From Bacteroidota bacterium (GTDB taxonomy: Bacteria; Bacteroidota; Ignavibacteria; Ignavibacteriales; Ignavibacteriaceae): a stretch of DNA of 64,000 bases. The stretch spans positions 100,711-164,710 of the forward strand of contig JAKAJV010000121.1 of the NCBI GenBank assembly GCA_021813585.1, written 5' to 3'. This document shows, in pieces, positions 8,567-18,338 of the stretch. The position numbers and the translations under genes are program-made. How positions within the stretch are numbered: the first letter of the stretch is position 1; each line of letters opens with the position of its first letter. The notes under the pieces were generated by a model. That model did no database searches. It saw only the letters and a program-made list of their open reading frames with translations, and was not told where the DNA came from.

Positions 8567-9106
8567 CTATTTCCATTCCTTTTTTAGCAGTGAAAAAATC
8601 ATAACGTCATGAAACACTCCGTATATATTCTGGCTTTGTCTTTCTATTCCTTCCAATTTAAAATTTAACCGTAACGGAATGGCCTGGCTTTTTTTGTTTC
8701 CCGCAGCGCATTTAATAGTTATCCTGTTTATGCTTTCTTTTTGGAAAGCGTACTTAATAAGCGCTTGGCACGACCTTCTCATTATTCCTTTTCCCTGGAA
8801 TTTTTCAGCAAGCCAGTAGCCTATCTCAACCTTGCTGTTGCCTCGGTCCCCGTGGTTAAAGTCTATTAGTCCGGCCAGCTCGTTTTTGTAGTTTATTTCG
8901 AATACGAATCTCTCGCTGAAAATGTCGTTGTCGGAAATTGTCTGGATATACAAGATGGTGTCGTCAATATTCCTTGTTTCGTCCACCCAGTTAAGCCATT
9001 GCCTAAGGAAGTTTTTATTCGAAATGACAAGGTCGAACACTTTTTGCGCCGATTCGACTTTAAGATCGGTTAAAAAAATTTCTTCGTCAACTTTAAGAAT
9101 CAACAA
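8567..9106 (-). CDS. GNAT acetyltransferase, RimJ/RimL-like
   Basis: The 179 residues fit the RimJ/RimL (ribosomal-protein N-acetyltransferase-like) group of GNAT enzymes. They include RQWLNWVDETRN near the N-terminus, FVFEINYKNELAGLIDF, VEIGYWLAEKFQGKGIMRR (the acetyl-CoA loop, QGKG) and NRITIKCAAGNKKSQAI. The protein has no ATG. Two adjacent TTG codons (9106 and 9103 on the minus strand) follow an AAAGG at suitable distance, so a TTG start is chosen. These enzymes acetylate N-termini or small amines, and the substrate is not predictable. It is single-gene and oriented away from the amidase gene. Confidence 0.85.
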   Translation of the reverse strand: MLILKVDEEIFLTDLKVESAQKVFDLVISNKNFLRQWLNWVDETRNIDDTILYIQTISDNDIFSERFVFEINYKNELAGLIDFNHGDRGNSKVEIGYWLAEKFQGKGIMRRSCQALIKYAFQKESINRITIKCAAGNKKSQAIPLRLNFKLEGIERQSQNIYGVFHDVMIFSLLKKEWK

Positions 9107-9363
9107 TCTGTTTTCCTTTTATAACCGCGTAATATTTAGGATAATTCTAAAATTAAATTAGTCATAATATTATTTGGTATCAATGAAGAATTGTCTGCTA
9201 TATTTATTTTGTTTTCTGTATAGCTGTGCATCCGTAGTATAAAAAATTTTCCGTTCATAATAAATATGTTGTATAAGGAGTAAAGTTGCTTTATTTTAGC
9301 CGCGTTTTAAAAACAAATATAGTTAAATGTTCTTTTGATATTATTTTTTTGAAAAGGTGAACT

Positions 9364-11949
9364 ATGGGGTTTCGTTTTTACTTCTTTATTTTACTGGCTT
9401 CAATGTTATCATTCACTGCCGTAGCTCAAAAAGTTCAGAGTGTCCCTTACTCAACTCAGCTTCTCGATGCTTTTACTTCGGCTTCAAAGGCTTATAATAT
9501 TCCGGTCGACCTGCTGAAGGCGGTTTCATATGAACAGACTAGGTATGCAAACATAACCGAGTCCAATGCCGATAGATCGCAAGGCGAGCAGCCCCCGGTA
9601 TACGGCGTAATGGGCTTAAGAAACGATGATTGGTTCGGGCATTCTTTGATTGAAGGCGCAAAGCTGATCAATCAACCGGCAGACATTGTTGCGACTAATC
9701 CATACTTTAACATTCAAGCTGCCGCAGCGCTGCTTTCTTCTATTGCCGACAGTTTGAACATAGACAGAACAAACTTAAATAACTGGAGACCTGCGCTGGA
9801 GGAGTTTTCCGGCATACCGCAAAAAGATATACGGCCGTTCTTTACTTTTGATGTTTTTAAAGTATTATCGGACGGCTCAAATCTCGACGGAATTAATATT
9901 CCCAGGTATTCACAGATAGATATGAACCAGTTTAGCCCGATGGTTAATCCGAAGAGCAAACAGAAGACGGTTAACTCAGTGCAGAATATTCAGAGCGATG
10001 ATTACGGCCCGGCTTACTGGTCGCCAAGCCCTAATTATTACAACGACAATAACTTTAACCAGTTGTTCTGCGTAGTGCACGATACTGAAGGACCGTTCGC
10101 TGCATCGTTGTCGTGGCTGCAGAATCCGGCTTCTAGCGCAAGCGCTCATTACATAATTAGAAGCTCCGACGGCTATATTGTTCAAATGGTAAGAGAAAAA
10201 TTTGCAGCCTGGCATGTGGTATGCTGGAACCGCTATATGCTAGGCGTAGAGCATGAAGGCTACGTAAGCAATCCTTCTTACTTTACCGAGGCAATGTACA
10301 AAGCATCGGCGGGTTTGTTCAGGCATTTTATTGAAACGTACGGCATCCCGCTGGACAGCAACCACGTAATCGGGCATGATCAGCATTTATTCAGCTGGTG
10401 GGTAAATTATATAAATAAGAATTATCCTTATATCGATCCCACCTGCAACAGCCATACAGATCCAGGCAAATACTGGAACTGGAGCCACTATTTCGATCTG
10501 ATAAGAAGCTATGCAACTGTACCGACTTTAGTTTCTCATTCACCTGCAAACAGTACGGACAGTGTTTGGTCGAATGCGCAGATTAGGCTTACCTTCAGCA
10601 TCGCAATGAATACTACAGAAGCCGCAAATGCATTTTCAATCTCACCGCACGTTGACGGGACTTTTACATGGGAGAACGATAGTCATACTCTTGTTTTCAC
10701 ACCTTCGGTGCTTCTGTCGCCCTCTACAGATTATAAGGTAAGCATTAATCAATTCGCCACAAGTATTCTCGGCGTTTCTTTAGACAGCGCATACTCATTC
10801 GATTTTCCCACCAGAGCGCTTAACCAGGTTGCCGTTGAAAATTCTTACCCGGTTAATTATCAGACCGGAATAAGCACTACGCTGAAGGTTGTGGTAATGT
10901 TCAATACGCCGCTTATAAAAAGTTCGCTCGGCGGTAAGATAGTTCTTCAGGATTCTACCGGGAAAAGTATTTCGGTAAAAAGCGCAACATACAGCCAATT
11001 AGATAATATGGGTGTGGTAAGCTTTTTGCCTGCAAGTCCCCTTGCAGAAAATGCGGCGTACACAGTAATAATGAAAGCGGGGATACAGAGCATAAACGCC
11101 TCACAACTGCAGAGCGATTATGTAATCAATTTTACAACCAGTAAAAGCAATTTCATCCAGGGTACTGCAGTGGATAATTTTGAATCTGTTGGTAACTGGT
11201 CTTTATCAAAAAGCAGCGGCTCAACCGGCATAGACACAGCCGAATCTGCATTTGATATTATTTACGGTACCCAGGCAGACGGCCAGCATTCCGGCAGGAT
11301 TACATACGTATTCAGCGGTAAAGAAGGCGGAGTATGCAGCGTAACAGACGGTGCAAAACCGGATATCGGATCAAAGCAGGATGATCTGTTCGGCATATGG
11401 ATTTTCGGGGACGACGGTAATAATTATTTGAACCTGAATTTTTCAAACAGCTCAAATCAATCTGCTTCCGTTCGGGCAGATACTTTGGACTGGACAGGCT
11501 GGAAGTTTATTGAAATACCTTTCAGTTCTATCGGAGTGCCGGGCGATATCCTGTTTACGGGAATTTCGGTAATACAAAATCCGGCGGGCGCAGACAGCAA
11601 TATAATTTTTATAGACGGCGCACAGTTTAGAGATCCCGGCACTACTGCAGTTAAAGATGACGGACAGTCTTCCGTACCAGCCAAATTTGTTCTAGAGCAG
11701 AACTATCCCAACCCGTTCAATCCGTCTACAGCTATCAGCTATCAGTTACCTCCCGGCTTTGTCGGGAATGTAACATTGAAGGTATATGATGAATTAGGAA
11801 GGGAAGTAGCAACGCTGGTCAATGAATCCAAAGCGCCCGGCATTTACACAACTGAATTCGATGCATCGAAACTTCCGAGCGGAGTTTATTATTATACTTT
11901 AAAAGCAGGCGGATTTGTTTCAACTAAAAAAATGCTGATGATTAAATAA
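9364..11949 (+). CDS. Secreted N-acetylmuramoyl-L-alanine amidase with T9SS sorting domain
   Basis: The 861 residues have this order: signal peptide (about 1-21, ending TAVAQ); a transglycosylase-like helical segment (about 25-165, with IPVDLLKAVSYEQTRY and YGVMGLRN); and an amidase_2/PGRP-type domain (about 225-385) with VVHDTEG (H239), HYIIRSSDGYIVQMV, GVEHEGY and VIGHDQH (H338, H341), consistent with a zinc amidase. Two Big_5-like Ig domains follow (about 390-490 and 495-595, each beginning near a proline/serine-rich PVN or PANSTDS turn). Next are a carbohydrate-binding-like jelly-roll region (about 600-770) and a type A type IX secretion C-terminal domain (NYPNPFNPST, GREVATLV, SGVYYYTL). 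The RBS AAAGGTG precedes the ATG. It is probably exported to the surface or medium, so it is likelier to act on other cells or on released wall than on cytoplasmic recycling. Confidence 0.93.
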   Translation: MGFRFYFFILLASMLSFTAVAQKVQSVPYSTQLLDAFTSASKAYNIPVDLLKAVSYEQTRYANITESNADRSQGEQPPVYGVMGLRNDDWFGHSLIEGAKLINQPADIVATNPYFNIQAAAALLSSIADSLNIDRTNLNNWRPALEEFSGIPQKDIRPFFTFDVFKVLSDGSNLDGINIPRYSQIDMNQFSPMVNPKSKQKTVNSVQNIQSDDYGPAYWSPSPNYYNDNNFNQLFCVVHDTEGPFAASLSWLQNPASSASAHYIIRSSDGYIVQMVREKFAAWHVVCWNRYMLGVEHEGYVSNPSYFTEAMYKASAGLFRHFIETYGIPLDSNHVIGHDQHLFSWWVNYINKNYPYIDPTCNSHTDPGKYWNWSHYFDLIRSYATVPTLVSHSPANSTDSVWSNAQIRLTFSIAMNTTEAANAFSISPHVDGTFTWENDSHTLVFTPSVLLSPSTDYKVSINQFATSILGVSLDSAYSFDFPTRALNQVAVENSYPVNYQTGISTTLKVVVMFNTPLIKSSLGGKIVLQDSTGKSISVKSATYSQLDNMGVVSFLPASPLAENAAYTVIMKAGIQSINASQLQSDYVINFTTSKSNFIQGTAVDNFESVGNWSLSKSSGSTGIDTAESAFDIIYGTQADGQHSGRITYVFSGKEGGVCSVTDGAKPDIGSKQDDLFGIWIFGDDGNNYLNLNFSNSSNQSASVRADTLDWTGWKFIEIPFSSIGVPGDILFTGISVIQNPAGADSNIIFIDGAQFRDPGTTAVKDDGQSSVPAKFVLEQNYPNPFNPSTAISYQLPPGFVGNVTLKVYDELGREVATLVNESKAPGIYTTEFDASKLPSGVYYYTLKAGGFVSTKKMLMIK

Positions 11950-12034
11950 CGACATTTGGCGCTATTGTAAATAGAAATTTACCTCGACGCGAACAAGGAC
12001 TTCTCCAAAGTTAATCTGTTGGAGTGTTTATAAG

Positions 12035-12070
12035 AATAAAGATGCCCTGTGTATGCAGGGCATCTTTATT
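12035..12070 (+). terminator. Strong Rho-independent terminator
   Basis: A perfect 15-bp stem, aataaagatgccctg / cagggcatctttatt, with a 6-nt loop (tgtatg) and flanking A and T runs works on either strand. It lies 85 nt after the amidase stop. The remainder of the 11950-12280 gap is AT-rich with no recognisable gene. Confidence 0.9.
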
Positions 12071-12280
12071 TAATTGTGCAGCCCTTCATCAATTACAAAT
12101 TTCGCTTACCATATAATTTATATCGGCCCGGCGGAAATCTTTTATTTGAAAATTGTTTTGGCTAATTTCTCATTAGAATTATTTTTCTATCTTACCCGAA
12201 AATAAAAGCGACAAGCCGTGGATTATCTGAGTCAGTTCTTTCTAAAGCCGGTTAATAAATTTTAACTAGAAGGTATGAAA

Positions 12281-12535
12281 ATGAAAACCAAGATTATTTT
12301 ATTTATGCTCTTTATAATCATGTTTACAATTTTTGTCTCTCAAAATACAAAGGTAGTAGAACTGAGCTTTTTAGCCTGGAAGTTCGAGCTTTCAACTATT
12401 GTTATTATTTCGGTTACTTTTTTTATCGGAATGGTTGCAGGTTTTTTGGTAGTCAGTATTTTGTCGTACAAGGAAAAGGTGAAGAGCAAAAATAAAATTG
12501 CCGGGGGCACCGAGGATAAAAAAGATCAAATATAG
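12281..12535 (+). CDS. LapA-domain (DUF1049) inner-membrane protein
   Basis: This is a small protein of two membrane helices (ILFMLFIIMFTIFVSQN and IVIISVTFFIGMVAGFL) followed by a Lys-rich cytoplasmic tail. This is the LapA/DUF1049 layout, with the N-x-x-x-V-x-L-S-F-L-x-W motif between the helices (NTKVVELSFLAW). E. coli LapA acts with LapB in lipopolysaccharide assembly control, and whether that role applies here is unknown. Two in-frame ATGs exist (12275 and 12281). The GAAGG at 12269-12273 sits only 1 nt before the first but 7 nt before the second, so 12281 (84 aa) is preferred. No lapB-like gene is adjacent. Confidence 0.8.
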   Translation: MKTKIILFMLFIIMFTIFVSQNTKVVELSFLAWKFELSTIVIISVTFFIGMVAGFLVVSILSYKEKVKSKNKIAGGTEDKKDQI

Positions 12536-12585
12536 GTTTACGTGATATTAAATAACGGTTAAATTTAACCTCATTTATATATTTC

Positions 12586-12616
12586 TTGCTTATTCGGTAA
12601 AATAGTGCTAATTTTG
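12586..12616 (+). promoter_or_regulatory. Bacteroidota-type promoter upstream of rimP
   Basis: TTG at 12586-12588, a 20-nt spacer and TAATTTTG at 12609-12616 match the Bacteroidota sigma70 consensus (TTG/TTTG, 17-23 bp, TAnnTTTG). Transcription would begin around 12623, only about 33 nt before the rimP ATG, so the hairpin at 12627-12644 would occupy almost the whole 5' leader. Confidence 0.65.
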
Positions 12617-12626
12617 TCCATCTAAT

Positions 12627-12649
12627 TCGCCCTCTTGAGGGCGATTTTT
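12627..12649 (+). promoter_or_regulatory. Leader hairpin with U-run immediately before rimP
   Basis: The stem tcgccct / agggcga (12627-12633, 12638-12644) with loop cttg is followed by five T residues, which gives it the form of an intrinsic terminator. It sits 12 nt before the rimP start codon and downstream of the predicted promoter. It could end lapA read-through, attenuate the rimP-nusA-infB operon (NusA itself promotes pausing and termination at such hairpins), or protect the mRNA 5' end. Confidence 0.6.
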
Positions 12650-12655
12650 ATTTGT

Positions 12656-13111
12656 ATGAATTTATTAAATGAAAATATTAAGCAAATTGCCGAAGAGGCA
12701 GCCGAGAGGAAAGGCTTTTTTTTGGTTGACTTTGTTGTCCGAGGCAACAATGCGAACAAAATTTTCGAAATATATATTGACGGCGAGAAGGATGTTTCTG
12801 CCGACGACTGCGCCGATTTAAGCCGGGAGATCGATTCGCGTTTGGAAGACTTACCCGGTATGGGCTCTTCATACAGATTGGAGGTATCTTCACCGGGAAT
12901 TGACAGGCCGTTAAAATTCTTAAAGCAATTCCCCAAGAATATTAACAGGAAGCTCGAGCTTAGCTACCTTCTTAACGGTGAAAAGAAAACTCTAACCGCC
13001 AGGCTGATTAAAGTGGAAGGCGAAGATTTAATATTTTTGTCTAATAAAGATGAAATTTTAATTAACTTTAATAATATTCAAAAAGCTAAAGTATTAATAA
13101 GTTTTTCTTAA
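12656..13111 (+). CDS. rimP: Ribosome maturation factor RimP
   Basis: The 151 residues carry the RimP N-terminal alpha/beta domain (LVDFVVRGNN, IYIDGEKDVSADDCADLSR), the conserved YRLEVSSPGIDRPLK motif and a C-terminal SH3-like barrel. RimP is needed for 30S subunit assembly. A TTG at 12635 is in frame but falls inside the leader hairpin, so ATG 12656 is chosen. The gene begins the classical rimP-nusA-infB order. NusA follows after 15 nt with its own GGAGG. Confidence 0.93.
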   Translation: MNLLNENIKQIAEEAAERKGFFLVDFVVRGNNANKIFEIYIDGEKDVSADDCADLSREIDSRLEDLPGMGSSYRLEVSSPGIDRPLKFLKQFPKNINRKLELSYLLNGEKKTLTARLIKVEGEDLIFLSNKDEILINFNNIQKAKVLISFS

Positions 13112-13126
13112 CGGAGGAATTAAGAA

Positions 13127-14374
13127 ATGAATGTAGATATCGTTGAATCCTTTGCGCAAATGGTAAGGGAAAAAGGGGTTGATAAAGATGTATTGGCTGC
13201 TATTATAGAGGAAATATTCGGCATGCTTGTACGTAAGAAGTACGGAGAAGAAGCCAAGTATGATGTGGTTGTAAATATGGACCGCGGTGATATTGAAATA
13301 TTTCTGGAGCGGGAGATTGTGGATGCTGTTGAAAACCCGAATTCCCAGATAGGCATTGAAGAAGTAAACAGGCGAGGCAACGAAGAAGAACTGGAAGTAG
13401 GCGACGACTTTGTTGAAAAACTTGAACTGGCTTCCTTCGGCAGAAGGCTTATTACTTTAGCAAAGCAGGGTCTTAATCAAAAAATAAGAGAAATTGAGAA
13501 AGACATCGTTTATAACGAGTATAAAGATCTGCTGGGTGAAATCGTCGTAGGCGATATTTACCAGATTAGAAAGAACGATATACTGGTAAACCACAACAAG
13601 AACGAGCTTATTTTGCCGCGCCATGAACAGATTCCTTATGAAAGATATAAAAAGGGAGAAACTATAAGGGCAATAGTTAAGGAAGTTAAAAAGAGTAACA
13701 GCGGACCGGTAATAGTTGTTTCGAGAGCCGACAATACATTCCTCCAGAGGCTGTTTGAAATTGAAATACCGGAAATTTATGACGGAATAATAGATATTAA
13801 AGCCATTGCCCGCGAACCCGGCGAACGTGCAAAGGTGGCCGTTGAATCTCAGGACAACAGAATAGATGCTGTCGGTGCATGCGTCGGTATGAAAGGCGTG
13901 CGCATACATGCCATAGTAAGAGAATTGAACAACGAAAATATTGATGTAATCAGCTATTCGGAAGACCCTTATGTATTTATTCAGAAGGCTCTGGCACCAG
14001 CAAAATTAAAGAAGATTGATGTCGAGCCTATCTCGAAGAAAGCAGTTGTTACTGCAGACAGCGACCAGGTTTCACTAATAGTGGGAAGAAACGGAGTAAA
14101 CATAAGACTTGCAATGAAGCTTACGGGCTACGAGATAGAGATATTAAGAGAAGAGAAGCCTTTTGAAGAATATGAAGAAGACATAGAACTGATTGACCTT
14201 AAAGAAGAGCTGGGCAGCGACATTTATGAGCTGCTTATAAATCACCGGTACGATACCGCCCTTGAAGTATTAACTGCCGGGCCGGAAAAACTGAAAGAGA
14301 TCGAAGGTCTTGACGAAGAAAAAGTTAATGAAATAATTGAATTAATTAAATCTCAGTTTGAAGAAGAAGACTAG
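13127..14374 (+). CDS. nusA: Transcription termination/antitermination protein NusA
   Basis: The 415 residues comprise an N-terminal RNA-polymerase-binding domain, an S1 domain (about 130-200, GEIVVGDIYQI), and two KH domains including EPGERAKVAVES, DAVGACVGMKGVRI and VSLIVGRNGVNIRLA. A short acidic C-terminal tail with one helix-hairpin-helix-like segment (VLTAGPEKLKEIEGL) follows. NusA modulates pausing, termination and antitermination. It lies second in the rimP-nusA-infB operon with a strong RBS (GGAGG, 8 nt before ATG). Its length suits non-enterobacterial NusA, which lacks the two long acidic repeats. Confidence 0.97.
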   Translation: MNVDIVESFAQMVREKGVDKDVLAAIIEEIFGMLVRKKYGEEAKYDVVVNMDRGDIEIFLEREIVDAVENPNSQIGIEEVNRRGNEEELEVGDDFVEKLELASFGRRLITLAKQGLNQKIREIEKDIVYNEYKDLLGEIVVGDIYQIRKNDILVNHNKNELILPRHEQIPYERYKKGETIRAIVKEVKKSNSGPVIVVSRADNTFLQRLFEIEIPEIYDGIIDIKAIAREPGERAKVAVESQDNRIDAVGACVGMKGVRIHAIVRELNNENIDVISYSEDPYVFIQKALAPAKLKKIDVEPISKKAVVTADSDQVSLIVGRNGVNIRLAMKLTGYEIEILREEKPFEEYEEDIELIDLKEELGSDIYELLINHRYDTALEVLTAGPEKLKEIEGLDEEKVNEIIELIKSQFEEED

Positions 14375-14398
14375 ATAAACTAATTAGGTAAGCAAATT

Positions 14399-17077
14399 AT
14401 GTCCGAAACCAAAACGAATAAAGTCCGAGTTTATAAACTAGCTTCGGAGTATAACCTGTCTGCGGATTACCTCGTGGAATTTTTACGTAAAAAAGGACAC
14501 GATGTAAAATCTCATATGTCGCTTTTGACCGATGAAATGCTAAAGGAAATAAACGATCATTTTAAGAAGGACATAGAAAAAGCTGAGAAGCACTATAAAA
14601 AGATAGCTGAATTCAATAAGAAGAGGGGGGAGAAATCAGAGCAGGAAGAAAAGCAGGCCGTTAAAATTGAAGAGAAAATACCTGAAACCGTAGTAGAAGA
14701 ACTGCCGGTTGCCGAGCCCGAAGTTGTTGTTGAAGAAGCAAAGCCCCAAATAGCAGAAGAAGCCGAAAAAACCGAAGCGGCTGTTGAAGAAGTAGTTGAG
14801 GAGTTAAAGGAAGAGCAAGCTCCGGTTGTTGTTGATAGGGAAATTACAAAGATTGAAGAACAAAAAGAAGAATCGGCTAAAGAAGCAATTATTGAGGAAG
14901 TATTAAAAGAAATTAAGCCTGAAAAGAAAGCATTCCTTTCTCCTAAAGAGCAAGAAGTTGCCCGTAAAAAGGGATTAAAGGTTGTCGGTAAAATTGACCT
15001 TGATTCCGGAAGGAAAGAAGGGAAAGAAGAGTTGGTTCTTGATAAAGAAAGTAAGCAGCTGCAGACGGAAGCCCCCAAAAAGAAGAAAAAGCCTAAAGCT
15101 AAGAAAAAAACTACGGAGGTAACCGAAGAGACCTTACCGGTAAAAAAGAAGAAGCGCGTTAAACGGTTTGAAATTGATCAAAAGGAAGTTAAGGAAGCTA
15201 TCCGTAAAACGCTTTTAAGCATGGATGATTCAGTAATTTCCGGGCGCGCTGTTCAGAGAAAGAAAAAAAGAAAAGAACGTGAAGCAGAAGAAGAGCGCAG
15301 GCAGGAGCTTAAAGCGCTAGAGCAGAACAAAATTATAGTTACCGAGTTTATTGCAGTTAATGAGCTGGCAAACTTAATGAATGTTCCCGTTAGCGATGTA
15401 ATTTCCAAGTGTATAGAACTCGGATTGATGGTTTCTATAAATCAAAGACTAGATGTTGAAACTATTACACTGGTTGCAGACGAGTTCGGCTTTGAGGTTG
15501 AATTTCAAAAAGAATATACATCGGAAGCCCTTGAAGATAAATTTGATGAGCCGGAAACATTGCAGTTCCGCTCTCCGGTTGTAACAATAATGGGGCATGT
15601 GGACCACGGTAAAACATCCCTGCTGGATTATATACGAAGAACAAACGTAGTTGCCGGAGAAGCCGGAGGAATTACACAGCATATAGGTGCGTATAGAGTT
15701 GATGTGGGAAACGGCAAGTTCATCACTTTCCTAGATACTCCGGGCCACGAAGCTTTTACTGCAATGAGAGCACGCGGTGCCCAGCTAACAGATATTGTAG
15801 TGCTTGTGGTTGCAGCGGATGATGCGGTTATGCCTCAGACAATTGAGGCTATAAACCACGCTCAGGCCGCAAGCGTTCCGATTGTAATTGCGATAAATAA
15901 AATAGATAAGCCCGGCGCCAATCCGGAAAAGATTAAGCAGCAGCTTGCCGAAAGGAATATTCTTGTTGAAGACTGGGGCGGAAAATATCAGTGCGTGGAA
16001 ATTTCAGCTAAATCCGGTTTGAATGTTGAATCTCTTTTGGAAAAGATTCTGCTCGAGGCCGAAATACTGGATTTAAAAGCCAACCCCGACCGTTCGGCTC
16101 GCGGTGTGGTTGTAGAATCCGAGCTGGATAAAGGTAGAGGAATAACCGGGACAATTCTTGTTCAAAAAGGAACGCTAAGAATAGGTGACCCGTTTATTGC
16201 CGGAATATATCAGGGCAAGGTAAGAGCGATGTTTGACGAAAGAGGCAACAAAGTAATGGAGGCTCCCCCGTCTACTCCTGTGCAGGTGCTTGGCTTTGAA
16301 GGGGCGCCGCAGGCAGGTGAGACCTTTGTCGTCGTCGAATCCGACAGGATGGCAAGGGAAATAGGCCTGAAGCGGCAGCAGCTTAAACGAGAGCAGGACC
16401 AAAAGCAAGTTCACCACGTTACCTTAGATGAGATTGCAAAGCAAATAAGCATAGGCGGAGTAAAGGAACTTCCGTTAATTGTTAAGGGTGATGTCGACGG
16501 TTCCGTTGAAGCGCTGTCTGATTCTCTTATGAAATTATCAAACCAAGAAGTTATAGTGCGGGTCATCCACAAAGGGGTCGGCGGAATTTCCGAAAGCGAT
16601 GTTCTGCTTGCCTCGGCATCGGATGCAATTATTATCGGCTTCCATGTTAGGCCTAATTTGAATGCAAGGAAGCTGGCAGAAACTCAGAAGGTAGACATAA
16701 GATTGTACAGCGTTATTTACGATGCAATCAACGAAGTTAAATCCGCTTTGGAGGGTCTCCTTTCACCCGAAATTTCTGAAGAGGTTGTTGCAACCCTGGA
16801 AATAAGGGATACATTTAAAGTTCCCAAATTCGGTACGGTTGCAGGCTGCTATGTTTCCGACGGGAAGATTTCAAGAAGCAGTAAAGTCCGTTTGATTAGA
16901 GACGGCATAGTGATTCACGAAGGCGAGATAGCTTCCCTTAAGCGTTTTAAGGAAGATGTAAGGGACGTAGATTCAGGTTATGAATGCGGTTTAAATATTG
17001 CCAACTTTAACGATATTAAAACAGGCGATATTATAGAAGCATATAAAATAGTTGAAACAAAGAAGAAACTTTTATAG
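14399..17077 (+). CDS. infB: Translation initiation factor IF-2
   Basis: The 892 residues have an N-terminal IF2_N-like segment ([20 protein letters not shown]), a long low-complexity Glu/Lys/Val-rich linker (about 60-250), a second IF2_N region (about 315-380), then the GTPase. The GTPase has GHVDHGKT (399-406), DTPGHEAFT and NKIDKP, followed by the IF2 beta-barrel and fMet-tRNA-binding C-terminal domains. IF-2 delivers initiator tRNA to the 30S subunit. The linker is strongly charged, as in most IF-2 proteins. It is third gene of the operon, 24 nt after nusA. Confidence 0.98.
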   Translation: MSETKTNKVRVYKLASEYNLSADYLVEFLRKKGHDVKSHMSLLTDEMLKEINDHFKKDIEKAEKHYKKIAEFNKKRGEKSEQEEKQAVKIEEKIPETVVEELPVAEPEVVVEEAKPQIAEEAEKTEAAVEEVVEELKEEQAPVVVDREITKIEEQKEESAKEAIIEEVLKEIKPEKKAFLSPKEQEVARKKGLKVVGKIDLDSGRKEGKEELVLDKESKQLQTEAPKKKKKPKAKKKTTEVTEETLPVKKKKRVKRFEIDQKEVKEAIRKTLLSMDDSVISGRAVQRKKKRKEREAEEERRQELKALEQNKIIVTEFIAVNELANLMNVPVSDVISKCIELGLMVSINQRLDVETITLVADEFGFEVEFQKEYTSEALEDKFDEPETLQFRSPVVTIMGHVDHGKTSLLDYIRRTNVVAGEAGGITQHIGAYRVDVGNGKFITFLDTPGHEAFTAMRARGAQLTDIVVLVVAADDAVMPQTIEAINHAQAASVPIVIAINKIDKPGANPEKIKQQLAERNILVEDWGGKYQCVEISAKSGLNVESLLEKILLEAEILDLKANPDRSARGVVVESELDKGRGITGTILVQKGTLRIGDPFIAGIYQGKVRAMFDERGNKVMEAPPSTPVQVLGFEGAPQAGETFVVVESDRMAREIGLKRQQLKREQDQKQVHHVTLDEIAKQISIGGVKELPLIVKGDVDGSVEALSDSLMKLSNQEVIVRVIHKGVGGISESDVLLASASDAIIIGFHVRPNLNARKLAETQKVDIRLYSVIYDAINEVKSALEGLLSPEISEEVVATLEIRDTFKVPKFGTVAGCYVSDGKISRSSKVRLIRDGIVIHEGEIASLKRFKEDVRDVDSGYECGLNIANFNDIKTGDIIEAYKIVETKKKLL

Positions 17078-17183
17078 AAAGTTTTTCTTTTTGAAAGATA
17101 CTGTCTTTAGGCGTTAAGCCGGATTAAAAGCAGTATTTATATTTATTGTTCTTTAAAATTGCATTCCGAAAGGAGTGGATAAA

Positions 17184-17552
17184 ATGACACACAGAATTGA
17201 TAGAGTTGAGCATCTGATAAAAGAAGAGATTAGCATGATCTTCTTGTATAAATTGCCGGATAAACTGCACGATTCATCGTTCGGTTTTATTACGGTTACG
17301 TCTGTAAAGGTAAGCCCTGATCTTAAGATTGCTAAAATTTATGTTTCCGTTCTGGAAAAGGATAAACGAGAAGCCGCTCTTGAAAAAATAAAATCCGCTG
17401 CCGGTTTTATTCGTATGGAACTGGCATCTAGAATAAGAATTAAGTTTGTGCCCGAATTGAAATTCTTTATCGATGATACGCTGGATTATGTTGAGAAGAT
17501 AGAAGGACTAATTAAACAGATTCATGAAAATGATAACAAAGGGAACGACTGA
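17184..17552 (+). CDS. rbfA: Ribosome-binding factor A
   Basis: The 122 residues form the RbfA KH-like fold, with RIDRVEHLIKEEISMIF, SVKVSPDLKIAKIYVSVL and a conserved VPELKFFIDDTLDY end. RbfA assists 16S rRNA 5' end processing and 30S maturation. An in-frame GTG at 17175 overlaps the Shine-Dalgarno AAAGGAG itself (17169-17175), so ATG 17184 with 8-nt spacing is the proper start. The 3' end overlaps truB by 29 nt, indicating coupled translation. Confidence 0.95.
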   Translation: MTHRIDRVEHLIKEEISMIFLYKLPDKLHDSSFGFITVTSVKVSPDLKIAKIYVSVLEKDKREAALEKIKSAAGFIRMELASRIRIKFVPELKFFIDDTLDYVEKIEGLIKQIHENDNKGND

Positions 17553-18249
17553 TTTTTCTAATTTAGATTTTCAATCCGGTGAAGTAATACTTGCCGATAA
17601 GCCTGCCGGCTGGTCATCATTTAAAGTCGTTCATAAAATAAGGAAAGCCTCCGGAGAAAAAAAAGTAGGGCATGCAGGCACCCTGGACCCTTTGGCAACC
17701 GGTTTGCTAATACTTTGCACCGGTAAAAAGACGAAGGAGATTGACAAATACCAGGCATACGATAAAACTTATACCGGAACGATTTTACTAGGTAAATCTT
17801 CTCCGTCAATGGACCTTGAAACAGAAATTACAAGTGCCTTGCCCGTAGAAGGATTTACGGAAAATGACATTTATAGTGTGCGAAACTTGTTTATTGGCAA
17901 TATAATGCAGATGCCGCCGATGTATTCGGCAATTAAATACAAGGGCAAGTCCCTTTATAAACTGGCCAGGAAAGGAAAATCAGTAGAAAGAAAGCCGAGA
18001 GAAATTACGGTTTCTAAATTTGAAATACTTGGAATTGATCTGCCGGAAATTCATTTTGAAATTACCTGCTCTAAAGGTACGTATATAAGGGTATTGGCCA
18101 ATGATTTTGGAGAGAAACTGGGATGCGGCGGATTGTTAAGCTCTCTTAGAAGAACCCGTATCGGAAGTTTTTCTGTGGAAGATGCTGTAAACGTAGACGA
18201 ATTTGTGAAAAATTTAACTGCTTTTAGAAACAATCCGGTTAATGTTTAA
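17524..18249 (+). CDS. truB: tRNA pseudouridine-55 synthase
   Basis: The 241 residues carry the TruB signature GWSSFKVVHKIRKA, then KVGHAGTLDPLATGLL with the catalytic Asp in GTLDPLA. They also have YTGTILLG, QMPPMYSAIKYKGK and the C-terminal CSKGTYIRVLANDFG. TruB isomerises U55 in the T-loop of tRNAs. The first ATG overlaps the end of rbfA, and a second in-frame ATG lies 6 nt later. No PUA domain is evident, so the enzyme is of the shorter bacterial type. Confidence 0.95.
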   Translation: MKMITKGTTDFSNLDFQSGEVILADKPAGWSSFKVVHKIRKASGEKKVGHAGTLDPLATGLLILCTGKKTKEIDKYQAYDKTYTGTILLGKSSPSMDLETEITSALPVEGFTENDIYSVRNLFIGNIMQMPPMYSAIKYKGKSLYKLARKGKSVERKPREITVSKFEILGIDLPEIHFEITCSKGTYIRVLANDFGEKLGCGGLLSSLRRTRIGSFSVEDAVNVDEFVKNLTAFRNNPVNV

Positions 18250-18338
18250 ATGCATAGAGGTGATGCGCGATATTATTATTTCTTTTTGACGTTAAAAAAA
18301 TGTATATTAACAAACTTTGGTTAAGATAAGATATTGTT

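Noticed and set aside
8378..8587. A 69-codon open frame after the 149-bp repeat
   Set aside because: No protein motif, poor composition, and it runs into the end of the GNAT gene on the other strand.
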